Source: an uncultured Bacteroidota bacterium
Lineage (GTDB): Bacteria; Bacteroidota; Bacteroidia; Bacteroidales; UBA12077
Direction of reading: 5' to 3'
NCBI GenBank assembly: GCA_913055895.1
Contig: CAJXLE010000007.1
Location: 1-36,269, forward strand
Length of the DNA: 36,269 bases
Shown: piece after piece, positions 1 through 9,303 of the stretch
Layout of the letters: each line of letters opens with the position of its first letter
Position numbering within the stretch: position 1 is the stretch's first letter
Program-made: the position numbers and the translations under genes
Notes under the pieces: model-generated
Told to the model about the DNA's origin: nothing
Seen by the model: the letters and a program-made list of their open reading frames with translations, nothing else
Database searches by the model: none

Positions 1-1
1 C

Positions 2-3000
2 CTCAAGCTCTTGAAGCCGGTGACCGTGGATATTTCAAAAAACTATACGGTTACCCTGATGCCGGCTGATAAGAGAGGAAAGAAAGATAAAAAGGCTACC
101 TATCTGAATTTTGACTGTGAGGGTTTCCGTGATGTTCAGGCCTACGGCATGGTTAAGTTTTCGAGGAATCTGGTTAAACCCATGAACAAGAACGGTAAGG
201 TCAGTCAGCAGGATACTCTGGCGGCTACTTTTTCAACCGCTTTTAAGAACTGGGATAATTGGGTAGCCAAACTGGATTTTTCTTCCCTGCCTGCCGGAGT
301 GAACGCTACCAAAAAGCTGGCAACCCAAAAGTTCGGTTATGTCAAGCTGCCCGGTTATACCTTCAACGTTCAAACGGCTTACCTGGATCATTCCTCCAAA
401 GAAGATATGTTCAAGAAGGCCGGCGGCGGGAGTAGTCCGGCTGGTCTGAATGCAGGTGCCGGATGGCAGGGTGTATACCTGAGCAGCGCCGATGTATGGT
501 TGCCACAGTTCTTCAGCAAAAAGAAATCGAACACTAAAGGATCGGGCGGCAGTTCATCCCAGAACTCTTCCGGAAAAAATGACCGCATACGCATCACCGG
601 CGATCAGCTGGCCATTGGTGCGGGCGGTGTGAGCGGTCACATCTTTGCCACCGATCTGATCGACCAGGGGTCCCTGGACAACATGCCGGTCTCCATCGAT
701 ACCCTGGATGTGAAGGTAGAAAAGAACATGCTCAGGACGGCCAGGATGACCGGTGGATTGACCATCCCTTCTTTTAAAGATCCACTGGGTTATGAGGCCG
801 ATATCACCTATGTCAACCAGCAGGCCTCCTACAACTTTTTCCTGGAGACCAGGAACACCATGCGGATTCCCATGTGGCTGGTTACGGCCAACCTGAATCC
901 CAACTCTAGGGTTACTCTGAACATCCAGGGCAACAACGTGGATTTTCAGGCGGTGCTTAATGGTAAGTTTTCTTTCGACCGCAGCCTTGGTAAAGTGCCA
1001 GGTGTTGCTATGAATGATCTCAGGTTTCAAAATTTTAAAATTACCAACCGCGATCCGTACCTGGACATCAACAATTTCGGCATTAATACCAACGCAAAAG
1101 CCCCGAAAGTAGTGGGATACCCAACCGACCTGAAAAATATCGATGTTCAGTTCGGTCAGCAAAAATACTATGCCAACCTGGGTTTTGATCTGCGCTTCAA
1201 CCTTTCCAAAGGGCTGAACCAGGTCTCCGGTGAATCGGAAGTAAGGCTTTACAGTGAGATCAGAACCAATCAGAATCAAGGTGGAACGTCTATCCCGGAA
1301 TTCAAATTCAAGCGGGCCGAGATTGACTCCATCAAGCTGAACGCCCAGTTTGGGCCCATGAAGATACTGGGTTCGCTCAACATGTACAAGAACGATCCCA
1401 CCTTTGGAATGGGCTTTGACGGCGACCTGGAAATGAATGTGTTCGGCACCCAAAACTTTAAAGGCAATGCCCTTTTCGGGCGCAAGATGCAGGCCAACAA
1501 CCAGGAGCTTCGTTACTGGTATGTCGACGGCATGGCCACGTTTTATCCCATGGGGATCCCTTTTGCCAAACCCCTGGCTTTTTATGGTTTTGGCGGAGGG
1601 GCCTATTTCAACCTGGTCCAGAAATCGCAGGTGAGCTCCTCCAAACTCAAGAGCAAGTCGCTTACTCAGAATCCCAACGTGCGCCAGCGCTACAAACCCC
1701 AGAAGAACACCCTGGGCATGAAAGCCTCTACGGTTATCGGCCTGGAAGGTGAGCCTTTCATTCTGAATGCCGATGCCACCCTGGAGGCAGCCTTCAGGCG
1801 CAATCCTTTTGGTGTGAAATCCCTGGGCTTCACCGGCGATGCCTATGCCCTGACCGGGGTCCGCAAAAGGGGCAACGCTCCGGTCAAAGGCTCTGTTTCC
1901 GCCGAATATTTGAACAACATCTTTGATTTTCAATCTTCTTTCGATGTGCGCATACCTTACGGAACGCCAGTGGTAAAAGCCAACGGCGACCTGCGTTTTC
2001 ACCTGAATGGCAATACCAATTACTGGTACCTTCATTTTGGAACTCCCAACAACCGGGTAGGCTATTCGCTGGGTCTTGGAAAGCTTCAAATCGCTAAGTC
2101 TTCGGGCTATTTAATGGCCGGGGAGAAACTTCCTTCGCCCAGCATACCCAATAAGATCAGCAATTACCTGGGTGGATATACTTCCAGCCTGAACCAGGCG
2201 AACCTGGTGGGCAAAGGATCCGGGGTAGCTGCCGGACTGAAGTTTGAATCCGGGTTTGATCTGGGTGGCAAAGTAGCCCGCGTAGAGGGCGACATCATTG
2301 CCGGTGCCGATATCACCCTGACCAAATATGATCCCTCGGTATTGTGCAATGGCAACAGCGACTTCGGACTGGATCGTTGGTATGCCATGGGCCAGGGTTA
2401 TTTCTACGGCAACCTGGGCTTTTTCGTTGCCCAAAAGGAGATCCTGGGCACCACAGCAGGATCGGTGGTTGAAGTCGGCCTGCCCGATCCGGTGGGCGTA
2501 AAAGGTCAGATTAAGGCCGACCTGGTCGTTCTTGGCAAGTCGCTGGTCTTTAATCAGAAATTCACCATGGGCAGTATCTGCGATTTTAATGTGAAAGGGG
2601 GCGGATCGGTTTCGGTCAGCTCGCCTGTCGAAAGGATGCAGTTCATCTCTTCCGTCACACCCAAAGATCATCAGAAGGGCGTAGGGCTGTTTGTCGAGCC
2701 CACCATCACCTTTAACCGGGGTATCTACCACGATTCTAAGATGAGTTTTACCTACTCCGATGGCAAAGGTGGAACGAAAAAAGCCACTTACCGCTTTGAT
2801 GTTTCCTATACCTGGGAGAAAGAATATCAGCCGGGCAGATGGACCGATATCTACCGGAACCTGGATGATCAGATCATGGAAGACTACGACAGGAATAGCG
2901 AGATGCTTACTCTGACGCTCAAAGAGAATGTGGGTTCGTTGGCTTCCAGGGATTACCGGAAAATTATGCTGGAAGGCAATACCCGTTACCGGTTGAAAGC

Positions 3001-4354
3001 CACCGTGACGGTTGAAGAAAAAACAGGGCCCAATACCTGGAAAACCGCAACCTATAACGTGGATTCCTTGAAAGGCCAAAAGATTCAGCATGTGGAAACC
3101 CATACCTTTACCACCGGCGGCACACCGAAAAGCATTCCGGAACAGCAGGTGGTGGATATTATTCCTACTCCCCGTCGCCGTTATTTCACTCAGGATGATT
3201 ATGATGAGGGATTCATGCGGTTTAATACCGATATCTCCGCTGTCTGGGACAGCCTGGAGACCGAGGGCTATGATCTGAAAGCCCGTTTTGAACCGATCAA
3301 CAGCAGCGGCACTGAGGATGAGATCCTTCAGAGTGTTCGAAAAACCAATGATGGGCGACTGGTAAAATATGATATCCCTACCCTGGAGCAGCAAACCATT
3401 TATCGGCTGGAGCTTATCGCCACACCGCCTGAAGAAGAATCCTCTCAATCGGGTGGCCTGACCGGCAAGGATAAGAGCCCGGGTAAGAGCATCTGGGGGG
3501 ATGACGACTCCGATAAACCGGTTACCAAAATGGCCGGAAAGGCGCAAGAAGGCGCCAAAAGCATGGGAAGGCGCCTGAACACGGAGGTGCTGTATACCAG
3601 CTATTTTCGCACCAGCCAGTTCAATACCATGAAGGCCAAGATCAACGCCTTATCGGCAGGTAACAGCAAGGTCGTTTCCAAACAGGCCAACCGGGCCAAA
3701 CAACCTCACCTGGAAAAATTCAACACCTACGATGTGGTTCAGATAACCCTTAAGGGGCCGGAACCGTTTGGCTATTATGATCTTCAGCCTGCCAATTCGC
3801 GCAATGCTTCGCATGTGGATGTTGAGACACCCAACAGCAAAAGTCAGTGGCAGCTGAAGATGGAAAAAATGATCGATGGGGATGATTTCTGTATCAGTGC
3901 CCCTGGCCGGATAACCCCCGCCATGCGATTGCCCGCTTATGATATCGACTCCTGGGCTTTTGCAGAAAAATCGCCTTCTGCCGTCTGGTCTGCCTCGGGA
4001 GGCAGCAGTTACAAGCATGTGGACAGCCCTCTGAGCGATTCCGAAGTGGGCATCGACCAGTCATCAGGCAACAGCAATGACAATACCTATTTCCTTTTGC
4101 CTGTTGATTTCCAGTCGGGCGGACAGCAAAACAACCAGGATGTGCTGACTGTTAGTCATATGGATGATTACCGGGGCAGGCTGAACCACGAAAAGCTCCG
4201 TGAATGCCCCAACTTCCAGTCGGAAAATCCTGGCTTGAGCCCTTATCCTGCTATTCAACAAGGAACAAAAATAAATATGGAAATTCAGGGAGCTGTGGGA
4301 ACCAAGATCCAGGGCAGTGGAGCCCAAAATTTCACCATAACTCTAAGTCCCTGA
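2..4354 (+). CDS. Large beta-rich surface/secreted protein, 5' end outside window
   Basis: The frame is open to the left edge (codons before the TTG at 11 are also sense), so this is the C-terminal part, about 1,450 residues, of a larger protein. Counting from that TTG, residues 1-870 are rich in alternating hydrophobic/polar strands with many G-N-x-x-F and Y-x-x-G-type turns, like a long stacked beta structure. Around residues 880-985 a segment beginning SSVTPKDHQKGVG and continuing with a VEPTITFNRG-like stretch resembles a bacterial Ig-like (SbsA/Big_5) domain. Another Ig-like stretch may follow near 1070-1160. The C-terminus is low-complexity and Ser/Asn/Gln-rich. It is followed after 41 bases by an FN3 protein, probably in one operon. 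No enzyme motif is visible. A role in the cell envelope or an exported assembly is inference; the family is not recognised. Confidence 0.75.
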   Translation, partial: LKLLKPVTVDISKNYTVTLMPADKRGKKDKKATYLNFDCEGFRDVQAYGMVKFSRNLVKPMNKNGKVSQQDTLAATFSTAFKNWDNWVAKLDFSSLPAGVNATKKLATQKFGYVKLPGYTFNVQTAYLDHSSKEDMFKKAGGGSSPAGLNAGAGWQGVYLSSADVWLPQFFSKKKSNTKGSGGSSSQNSSGKNDRIRITGDQLAIGAGGVSGHIFATDLIDQGSLDNMPVSIDTLDVKVEKNMLRTARMTGGLTIPSFKDPLGYEADITYVNQQASYNFFLETRNTMRIPMWLVTANLNPNSRVTLNIQGNNVDFQAVLNGKFSFDRSLGKVPGVAMNDLRFQNFKITNRDPYLDINNFGINTNAKAPKVVGYPTDLKNIDVQFGQQKYYANLGFDLRFNLSKGLNQVSGESEVRLYSEIRTNQNQGGTSIPEFKFKRAEIDSIKLNAQFGPMKILGSLNMYKNDPTFGMGFDGDLEMNVFGTQNFKGNALFGRKMQANNQELRYWYVDGMATFYPMGIPFAKPLAFYGFGGGAYFNLVQKSQVSSSKLKSKSLTQNPNVRQRYKPQKNTLGMKASTVIGLEGEPFILNADATLEAAFRRNPFGVKSLGFTGDAYALTGVRKRGNAPVKGSVSAEYLNNIFDFQSSFDVRIPYGTPVVKANGDLRFHLNGNTNYWYLHFGTPNNRVGYSLGLGKLQIAKSSGYLMAGEKLPSPSIPNKISNYLGGYTSSLNQANLVGKGSGVAAGLKFESGFDLGGKVARVEGDIIAGADITLTKYDPSVLCNGNSDFGLDRWYAMGQGYFYGNLGFFVAQKEILGTTAGSVVEVGLPDPVGVKGQIKADLVVLGKSLVFNQKFTMGSICDFNVKGGGSVSVSSPVERMQFISSVTPKDHQKGVGLFVEPTITFNRGIYHDSKMSFTYSDGKGGTKKATYRFDVSYTWEKEYQPGRWTDIYRNLDDQIMEDYDRNSEMLTLTLKENVGSLASRDYRKIMLEGNTRYRLKATVTVEEKTGPNTWKTATYNVDSLKGQKIQHVETHTFTTGGTPKSIPEQQVVDIIPTPRRRYFTQDDYDEGFMRFNTDISAVWDSLETEGYDLKARFEPINSSGTEDEILQSVRKTNDGRLVKYDIPTLEQQTIYRLELIATPPEEESSQSGGLTGKDKSPGKSIWGDDDSDKPVTKMAGKAQEGAKSMGRRLNTEVLYTSYFRTSQFNTMKAKINALSAGNSKVVSKQANRAKQPHLEKFNTYDVVQITLKGPEPFGYYDLQPANSRNASHVDVETPNSKSQWQLKMEKMIDGDDFCISAPGRITPAMRLPAYDIDSWAFAEKSPSAVWSASGGSSYKHVDSPLSDSEVGIDQSSGNSNDNTYFLLPVDFQSGGQQNNQDVLTVSHMDDYRGRLNHEKLRECPNFQSENPGLSPYPAIQQGTKINMEIQGAVGTKIQGSGAQNFTITLSP

Positions 4355-4395
4355 TATAAATCGAATTTTATTTGAAACCATTGATTAAAAATAAG

Positions 4396-6525
4396 ATGAC
4401 CATGCGATATTTCACCACAATTTTCATCCTTTTGCTTTTAGGTGGCTGGAGCACATTACCTGCACAGCAAACCCGTCCGGACCTGCCGGAGGAACTGCAG
4501 CAGGATACCGGCAATACCGGTGATAACAGCCTGGGAATTAAAATTCGTAAGCATCAGGGGGATGTACTGATCAAGATCGTCCCCCGTCAAACCGATGCCT
4601 TCATGCATTTCAAAGAAAGCGGCTGGTTGCTGGAGCGGGCTACAATCCGGGAAGGCGACACCAGTGATTTTGAGCAGCTGAATGATGAACCCATCCAACC
4701 TGCTTCAAAAGAAAGGTGGCAGCAGATGGCACAAAGCAATCAGGCCGCCGGAGCCATCCTGGAGGTATTATACCCGGATGTGCCCGATGAGCAGCCCCAA
4801 ACGTTTATGGGGCAGCTGGAATCTCATGATGAACTGAACAACCGGCATTTTTTCTATCTTTTTCTTTCTGCCGACAGCCGGTCTGTTTCGAAGGCTTCCG
4901 GGTTGGAGTTCAAGGATGAATCGGCAGAACGTGGGGCAGAGTATGTATACCGGGCCTTCATCGATGGTTTTGAAGATACCACCGGTCACAGCGGTACCAA
5001 AATTGCAGCGTTGTCCTTCATCCCAGAGCAATACAGAGCTCCTGAACTGGAAGGAGGAAGCCTGGATTCTGCTGCCTTGCTGACGTGGAATCACACCAAT
5101 TACGATCAGGTTTTTGTTTCTTATGATCTGGAAAGATCTCAGGACGGGGAAGGCTACCGGCAGATCACCGATGTGCCGCTGGTGTATAATCAGCAGACCC
5201 GCCCTTCCGATACTGCAGAGGGAAACATGTACCATGTGGATTCACTCGATCAGAATGGCGTGAGCCATCAATATCGGTTGGTGGCCCATGATTATTTCGG
5301 CCTGTCCTCCGAGCCTTCCAATGAAGTAGAGGTGGAAGGACGTGACCAGACGCCGCCGCCTGCTCCGGTCAGGCTGCGCGCCCAACCCACCAGCCAGGGT
5401 GTTGAGGTAGTTTGGAAGTATCCCGGGGCTCCTGACGACCTGGCCGGGTTCTATGTGGTGCGCTCGGGCCGTTCCCTGAGTGGCCCCTTTAACCGGTTGC
5501 ACAACGAGTTGTTGTCGCCCGATCGGATGCATTATACCGATGAATCCGCATCCACCGGGAATGGGCGCTATTATGCCGTTGCCGCTTTTGATGAGGCCGG
5601 CAACTACCGGATGAGCCGGGGAGTCAGTGCCGCCGTGCGAGATACCGTACCTCCCCAAGCCCCCGATGGGTTGGAGGCCCGACTCGATTCTTCCCGCGGT
5701 CTGGTAGCCCTGAGATGGGACCTGGGAGAAACCGACGATATTACCGGTTATCGGGTGTTTCGCTCCGTCAACCGGGATTACGAATTCATCCAGGTGACCG
5801 ATACCCCAACGGTCTATAACGGTTTTGTGGATACACTCAACCTGGCTTCTCTCGACAGCAAGATCTTTTATAAGGTGGTGGCCGTGGACGATCAGTATAA
5901 CCATTCGGGGTTTTCCGATGTTTTAGAGGTCAGCCGTCCCGACACCATCGCACCCACCAAGGCCTTGCTCACCAGGGCCGATTATAGCCAGGGCAGGGTG
6001 CACCTGCAGTGGGAGCCCAGTTCCAGCCGGGATGTGGAAAAGCAATACCTGATGGTTCGAAGTCAGGGTCAACAACCCTGGCGCGTCCTGGATTCGCTCC
6101 AGGGCAGTGAAAATGAATATTCAACGCCTTGGCCCGATACAACCAGATCCTGGCAATTGGCCATCCAAACGGTCGATGACAATGGACTGCGTTCTGGTTT
6201 GTCCAATATTCAAAAGGTAGTGGTGGAGGATTACAACGCTTTTCCCTCCCTGGCATCCCTGGAGGCAAATGAATCCGGGGAAGAAGGGGTGAAACTCAGC
6301 TGGAATCAACCCAACCAACAAACCGAATACCGGGTTTTGATTTATCGTGCTCAGGGAGAAGAGACGCCATTGCTTCATGAATCCATCGACGCCGGAAAAT
6401 CAGAATATACCGACACCGAAATTTCAAGGGATACCATCTACCAATACCAGGTAGCACTAAAAAGAAAATCCGACGGGGTGGTCTCGCAACGGAGTGAATC
6501 TGTACGCATAGACCTGGGCCGGTGA
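4396..6525 (+). CDS. Secreted fibronectin type III repeat protein
   Basis: About 709 residues. I chose the ATG at 4396 over the upstream in-frame TTG at 4372 because it places a typical signal peptide at the N-terminus: a short basic start, a hydrophobic core FTTIFILLLLGG, and a likely cleavage site near LPAQQ. After a unique N-terminal region of about 200 residues there are roughly five consecutive FN3-like modules (about 214-320, 321-420, 421-518, 519-617 and 618-709). They are recognisable by recurring linkers of the type DTxPPxAPxGL, W-x-x-x-x-D-I-x-G-Y-x-V-x-R-S and Y-x-V-x-A-x-D. No catalytic domain and no type IX sorting domain is evident. It probably binds or scaffolds proteins at the cell surface or in the periplasm. 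It lies immediately downstream of the large beta-rich protein in the same orientation, which suggests a joint role; this is inference. Confidence 0.85.
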   Translation: MTMRYFTTIFILLLLGGWSTLPAQQTRPDLPEELQQDTGNTGDNSLGIKIRKHQGDVLIKIVPRQTDAFMHFKESGWLLERATIREGDTSDFEQLNDEPIQPASKERWQQMAQSNQAAGAILEVLYPDVPDEQPQTFMGQLESHDELNNRHFFYLFLSADSRSVSKASGLEFKDESAERGAEYVYRAFIDGFEDTTGHSGTKIAALSFIPEQYRAPELEGGSLDSAALLTWNHTNYDQVFVSYDLERSQDGEGYRQITDVPLVYNQQTRPSDTAEGNMYHVDSLDQNGVSHQYRLVAHDYFGLSSEPSNEVEVEGRDQTPPPAPVRLRAQPTSQGVEVVWKYPGAPDDLAGFYVVRSGRSLSGPFNRLHNELLSPDRMHYTDESASTGNGRYYAVAAFDEAGNYRMSRGVSAAVRDTVPPQAPDGLEARLDSSRGLVALRWDLGETDDITGYRVFRSVNRDYEFIQVTDTPTVYNGFVDTLNLASLDSKIFYKVVAVDDQYNHSGFSDVLEVSRPDTIAPTKALLTRADYSQGRVHLQWEPSSSRDVEKQYLMVRSQGQQPWRVLDSLQGSENEYSTPWPDTTRSWQLAIQTVDDNGLRSGLSNIQKVVVEDYNAFPSLASLEANESGEEGVKLSWNQPNQQTEYRVLIYRAQGEETPLLHESIDAGKSEYTDTEISRDTIYQYQVALKRKSDGVVSQRSESVRIDLGR

Positions 6526-6766
6526 AGCTTAGATTTGTACCGGCTAATAACTAAAAATGGACAGAAGAGCGAATGGATTGTTTTTTACCTTGTATCCATT
6601 TTTTACAATACTTCCTTCACGCTGTTTTGTATCTTAAATCCACTTTTTTGGGCGGAGACTGAATGGATAATATCCGAGCTGCTCTAGCTATGGATCTATT
6701 AGGATAACGCTGCAACGCTTCTTTTTATCTGGCTCCATATAGGGCCAGATTTCAACTGGTAAAGAA

Positions 6767-7268
6767 ATGGCAAAATATGTATGTTGGCTGACTCTTTGGG
6801 CTGGTCTTTTTTTTTCATGAACCCGGTTTCGCGCAGAATGGCGGTACAATTAAGAATACAGTATACATTGAGGTTCTGGACAATGGAGATTTGTATTCGT
6901 TGAATTATGAGAGGAATATTGGACCAAATCTGTACGGACGGATGGGATTTGGGTATTGGAGTTCGGGTTTTATGGGCCCTGAGACATCTGTCACCACGCT
7001 TCCTTTTATGTTACATTAGATCCGGGGGGATCATCATAACCATTTTGAGGTTGGGCTGGGATGGGTGATGGGTGCCATCAGCGGGACCGAGCAAACCAAT
7101 TCGATTTTCAACGTAACTTCTTTCCTGGGATATCGCTATCAGGCACCTACTAAGGGAATCATATTAAGAATCGGGTTTACCCCTTTTTACTCGCTGGATA
7201 AAAGGGCCAATTATCCGGGAGATACATTTTTTCCTTCAGCAGGGATGGGAGTAGGATATCATTTCTAA
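6767..7268 (+). pseudogene. Broken outer-membrane beta-barrel protein
   Basis: An ATG at 6767 opens a signal peptide (MAKYVCWLTLWAGLFF) but runs into a stop at 6818-6820, just after a run of nine T (6807-6815). Removing one T continues the frame as a short HEPGFAQ linker and then a barrel-like sequence (VYIEVLDNGDLYSLNYERNI). An in-frame TAG at 7017-7019 interrupts it again. After that the same frame runs on through HHNHFEVGLGWVMG and a GYRYQ motif to a C-terminal GVGYHF, a terminal aromatic typical of outer-membrane barrels. The reconstructed product is about 166 residues and resembles a common Bacteroidota outer-membrane family with YLE-x-x-G-N-G-G-L-Y-S-x-N-Y-E. Two independent lesions argue for decay, although sequencing error cannot be excluded. 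The 241 bases before it (6526-6766) show nothing I can name beyond a TAGATTTG -7-like octamer at 6530-6537. Confidence 0.7.
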
Positions 7269-7304
7269 AAACCGGGATGGTTCCGCGACGTTTCGTCGGG
7301 CAGG

Positions 7305-7336
7305 CATCCACCCATCCACTCATTCACTCATCCACC
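7305..7336. repeat. Degenerate 8-bp tandem repeat (CATCCACC)
   Basis: Four 8-base units, CATCCACC, CATCCACT, CATTCACT and CATCCACC, lie back to back between the broken barrel gene and the end of the racemase gene. A small inverted repeat, CGACG-TTT-CGTCG, lies just upstream at 7286-7298. The array resembles other intergenic 8-base arrays in this window (21358-21399). No function is evident. Confidence 0.8.
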
Positions 7337-7344
7337 CATTGTCT

Positions 7345-8499
7345 TTAGTCTGTTCTGAACCGTGGTATATCCTCGGGCAGGCGGGTCAGCAGCTCGTAGT
7401 TCATGCTGTTGTTCATATCGCTGAAGGAGCTGACCGTGATCGTATTGTTGCCCTGCCGGCCTATGAGCACCACTTCATCGTTGACCTGTACGTCGGGGAT
7501 GTCGGTGACGTCGATGACCATCATGTTCATGTTTACCGTGCCCACTACCGTGACCCGCTTGCCTTTGACCAGTACGTGTCCCAGGTTGCTCAGGTTCCGG
7601 CTGAATCCATAGCCATATCCCACGGGGACAACACCGATCAGGCTGTCGCGGTTGGTCAGGTAACTGGTCCCATAGCTCACATATTCGCCTTCCGGCACAT
7701 GGTTGACGCTCATAATCTTGCTCTTCCAGGAAAGCACCCTTTGGAGGGGATCCTTGGGAATCTCGCCATTTTTACGTAAATGAAGCATGCGGGTCTCCTC
7801 GCTGGGCCAGAAGCCATAGTTGGCGATGCCGATGCGCACCAGGTCGAGGGCTGAATCCGGAAAATTTAAAAGGGCTGCCGAACAGGCTATGTGGCGAAAG
7901 CGGGGTTTGAGACCAAAATTGTGAAACCAGGTGCACCTTTTGCGAAAACGCTCCAGCTGCTTGCCGGCCCGGTCGAAATTGGCCAGGTGCTCGGCACCGG
8001 CCAGGTGCGTGCAAATACCCTCGAGAAAAACAGTTTTGTCATTTTTGGTGAGGATCTCGGCTACCTCGGTCAGCTCGTGGGGCAAAAAACCGGTGCGGTG
8101 CATCCCCGTCTCCAGCTCTATATGGATCCGGGCCGGCTTGCTGGTTTTTTTGGCTGTTTTTTGCACCGCCCGCAGCCGTTCCATGGTGAAGACATAAAAA
8201 GATACGTCATGTTCAATGGCCCACTCCAGGTATTCATCATCGATAAAGCCCATGACCATGATCTCACAGTGCTCCTGTTTGATCTTATGGGCCCGCATGG
8301 CTTCATCGACGCTAAAGACAGCAAAATGATCGACGCCTGCCTCCTCAACCATGGGCAGGATGCTTTCAATGCCATGGCCGTATGCGTTTCCCTTGATCAC
8401 CATGGAATAGCGAACACCTGGCTTCAGCCTGCCCTTCAGGAATTGCAGGTTGTGGTTCAGGGCTTCTTTGCTTAGTTCAATGTAGGAAGTATGCAGCAT
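7345..8499 (-). CDS. alr: Alanine racemase
   Basis: 384 residues, close to the usual length of about 370. It interconverts L- and D-alanine with PLP, supplying D-Ala for peptidoglycan, in the cytoplasm. The N-terminal TIM barrel carries the PLP-lysine motif VIKGNAYGHG (K36). The second catalytic base is the tyrosine in VSYGTSY (Y276), and a C-terminal beta domain follows with GTVNMNMMVIDVT. In most family members the corresponding motif has Met-Asp; here it is Met-Asn, a small deviation. It is the last gene of a minus-strand set: the DUF3307 gene ends 75 bases upstream, so co-transcription with the SatD-family regulator is possible but not shown. It is a stand-alone racemase, not a MurF-Alr fusion, within the frame seen. 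Identification is secure. Confidence 0.95.
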   Translation of the reverse strand: MLHTSYIELSKEALNHNLQFLKGRLKPGVRYSMVIKGNAYGHGIESILPMVEEAGVDHFAVFSVDEAMRAHKIKQEHCEIMVMGFIDDEYLEWAIEHDVSFYVFTMERLRAVQKTAKKTSKPARIHIELETGMHRTGFLPHELTEVAEILTKNDKTVFLEGICTHLAGAEHLANFDRAGKQLERFRKRCTWFHNFGLKPRFRHIACSAALLNFPDSALDLVRIGIANYGFWPSEETRMLHLRKNGEIPKDPLQRVLSWKSKIMSVNHVPEGEYVSYGTSYLTNRDSLIGVVPVGYGYGFSRNLSNLGHVLVKGKRVTVVGTVNMNMMVIDVTDIPDVQVNDEVVLIGRQGNNTITVSSFSDMNNSMNYELLTRLPEDIPRFRTD

Positions 8500-8574
8500 A
8501 CGGATGATTTTAAACGCGGATTCAGGTGTCTAAACTAAGAAAGATCACCCAACTTATCAAATGGTTCAATCGAA

Positions 8575-9303
8575 TTATAACTGGGAAACCAGCAGGGCCA
8601 GAAATATGGCCATACCAAAGCTCAGAAGGGTGCCCACCAGCACATATTCCGATTGTTTGGTGTTGCGGAAGCGGAGAATGGATTTGGCTGCGATGATCAG
8701 TCCCACCGCACCGTACTGGCCAAAAAGAACCAAGATGAATGCCAGCAGCCGTTCGGTGATACCGATGAGCTTGCCCGCATTGGGCAATCCCCTGGAGTCT
8801 TCTTCCAGGGGTTCGCGGCCAGTATGATGGAAGGGTTCACCTGGGGCTTCAATATGGAAGATATCCAGGATATTTTTGATGATGATGTTGGCTGGTTTGA
8901 GGCATAAGAGGAGGGAGGAGGCGATGGCCAGGGTACGAAGGCTCACCTCAAAGGGCATGGTATATTCCAGATAATGATGGTAAGCGATGCTGATTCCGGC
9001 CAGTATCATGAGATGAATCAGCTGATCGGTGAAAAACCAGTTTTTATCTGTTCTGATTTTTATATTGCTTTTCAGCATATCCTGGCCCAGATGAAGGAGG
9101 GCGATCAACAGGGCAGCTACCCAGAAACCCGTATCGAAAGATAAAAGAAAGGAAAGACCAAAGACAATGAGTGTATGCCACATGTGATAATGGGTGAAGG
9201 ATCGGGATGCTTTCCGTTGGCTCCAGCGCTGTCCCTGAAATATAAAGTCCGCCAGTAAATGGGCTGTGAACTGTAATAGGAGCAGTTGATACAGTGCAAT
9301 CAT
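8575..9303 (-). CDS. DUF3307 family membrane protein
   Basis: 242 residues. It begins with the typical DUF3307 pattern: a hydrophobic N-terminus with HLLADFIFQ, then R/K-rich short loops, HxxxHT in the second helix, and a stretch HLGQDMLK followed by FFTDQLIHL. Six or seven hydrophobic segments predict an inner-membrane protein. The conserved His, Asp and Gln residues in membrane helices could bind a ligand or metal, but the biochemical role of the family is unknown to me. Its ATG overlaps the stop of the upstream SatD-family gene by four bases (ATGA), so the two are translationally coupled. This pairing of DUF3307 with SatD is recurrent in bacteria as far as I recall. The regulator may therefore control, or be modulated by, this membrane partner (inference). 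Confidence 0.85.
   Translation of the reverse strand: MIALYQLLLLQFTAHLLADFIFQGQRWSQRKASRSFTHYHMWHTLIVFGLSFLLSFDTGFWVAALLIALLHLGQDMLKSNIKIRTDKNWFFTDQLIHLMILAGISIAYHHYLEYTMPFEVSLRTLAIASSLLLCLKPANIIIKNILDIFHIEAPGEPFHHTGREPLEEDSRGLPNAGKLIGITERLLAFILVLFGQYGAVGLIIAAKSILRFRNTKQSEYVLVGTLLSFGMAIFLALLVSQL

Noticed and set aside
554-3547. Long minus-strand open frames (511 and 478 residues) opposite the first gene
   Set aside because: They lie fully antisense to a clear coding frame, have no recognisable domains and show His/Gly/Gln-rich composition typical of codon shadows.
6807-6815. Poly-T tract as a phase-variation switch of an outer-membrane protein
   Set aside because: A second in-frame stop at 7017 would still truncate the protein after slippage, so simple decay is the better reading.
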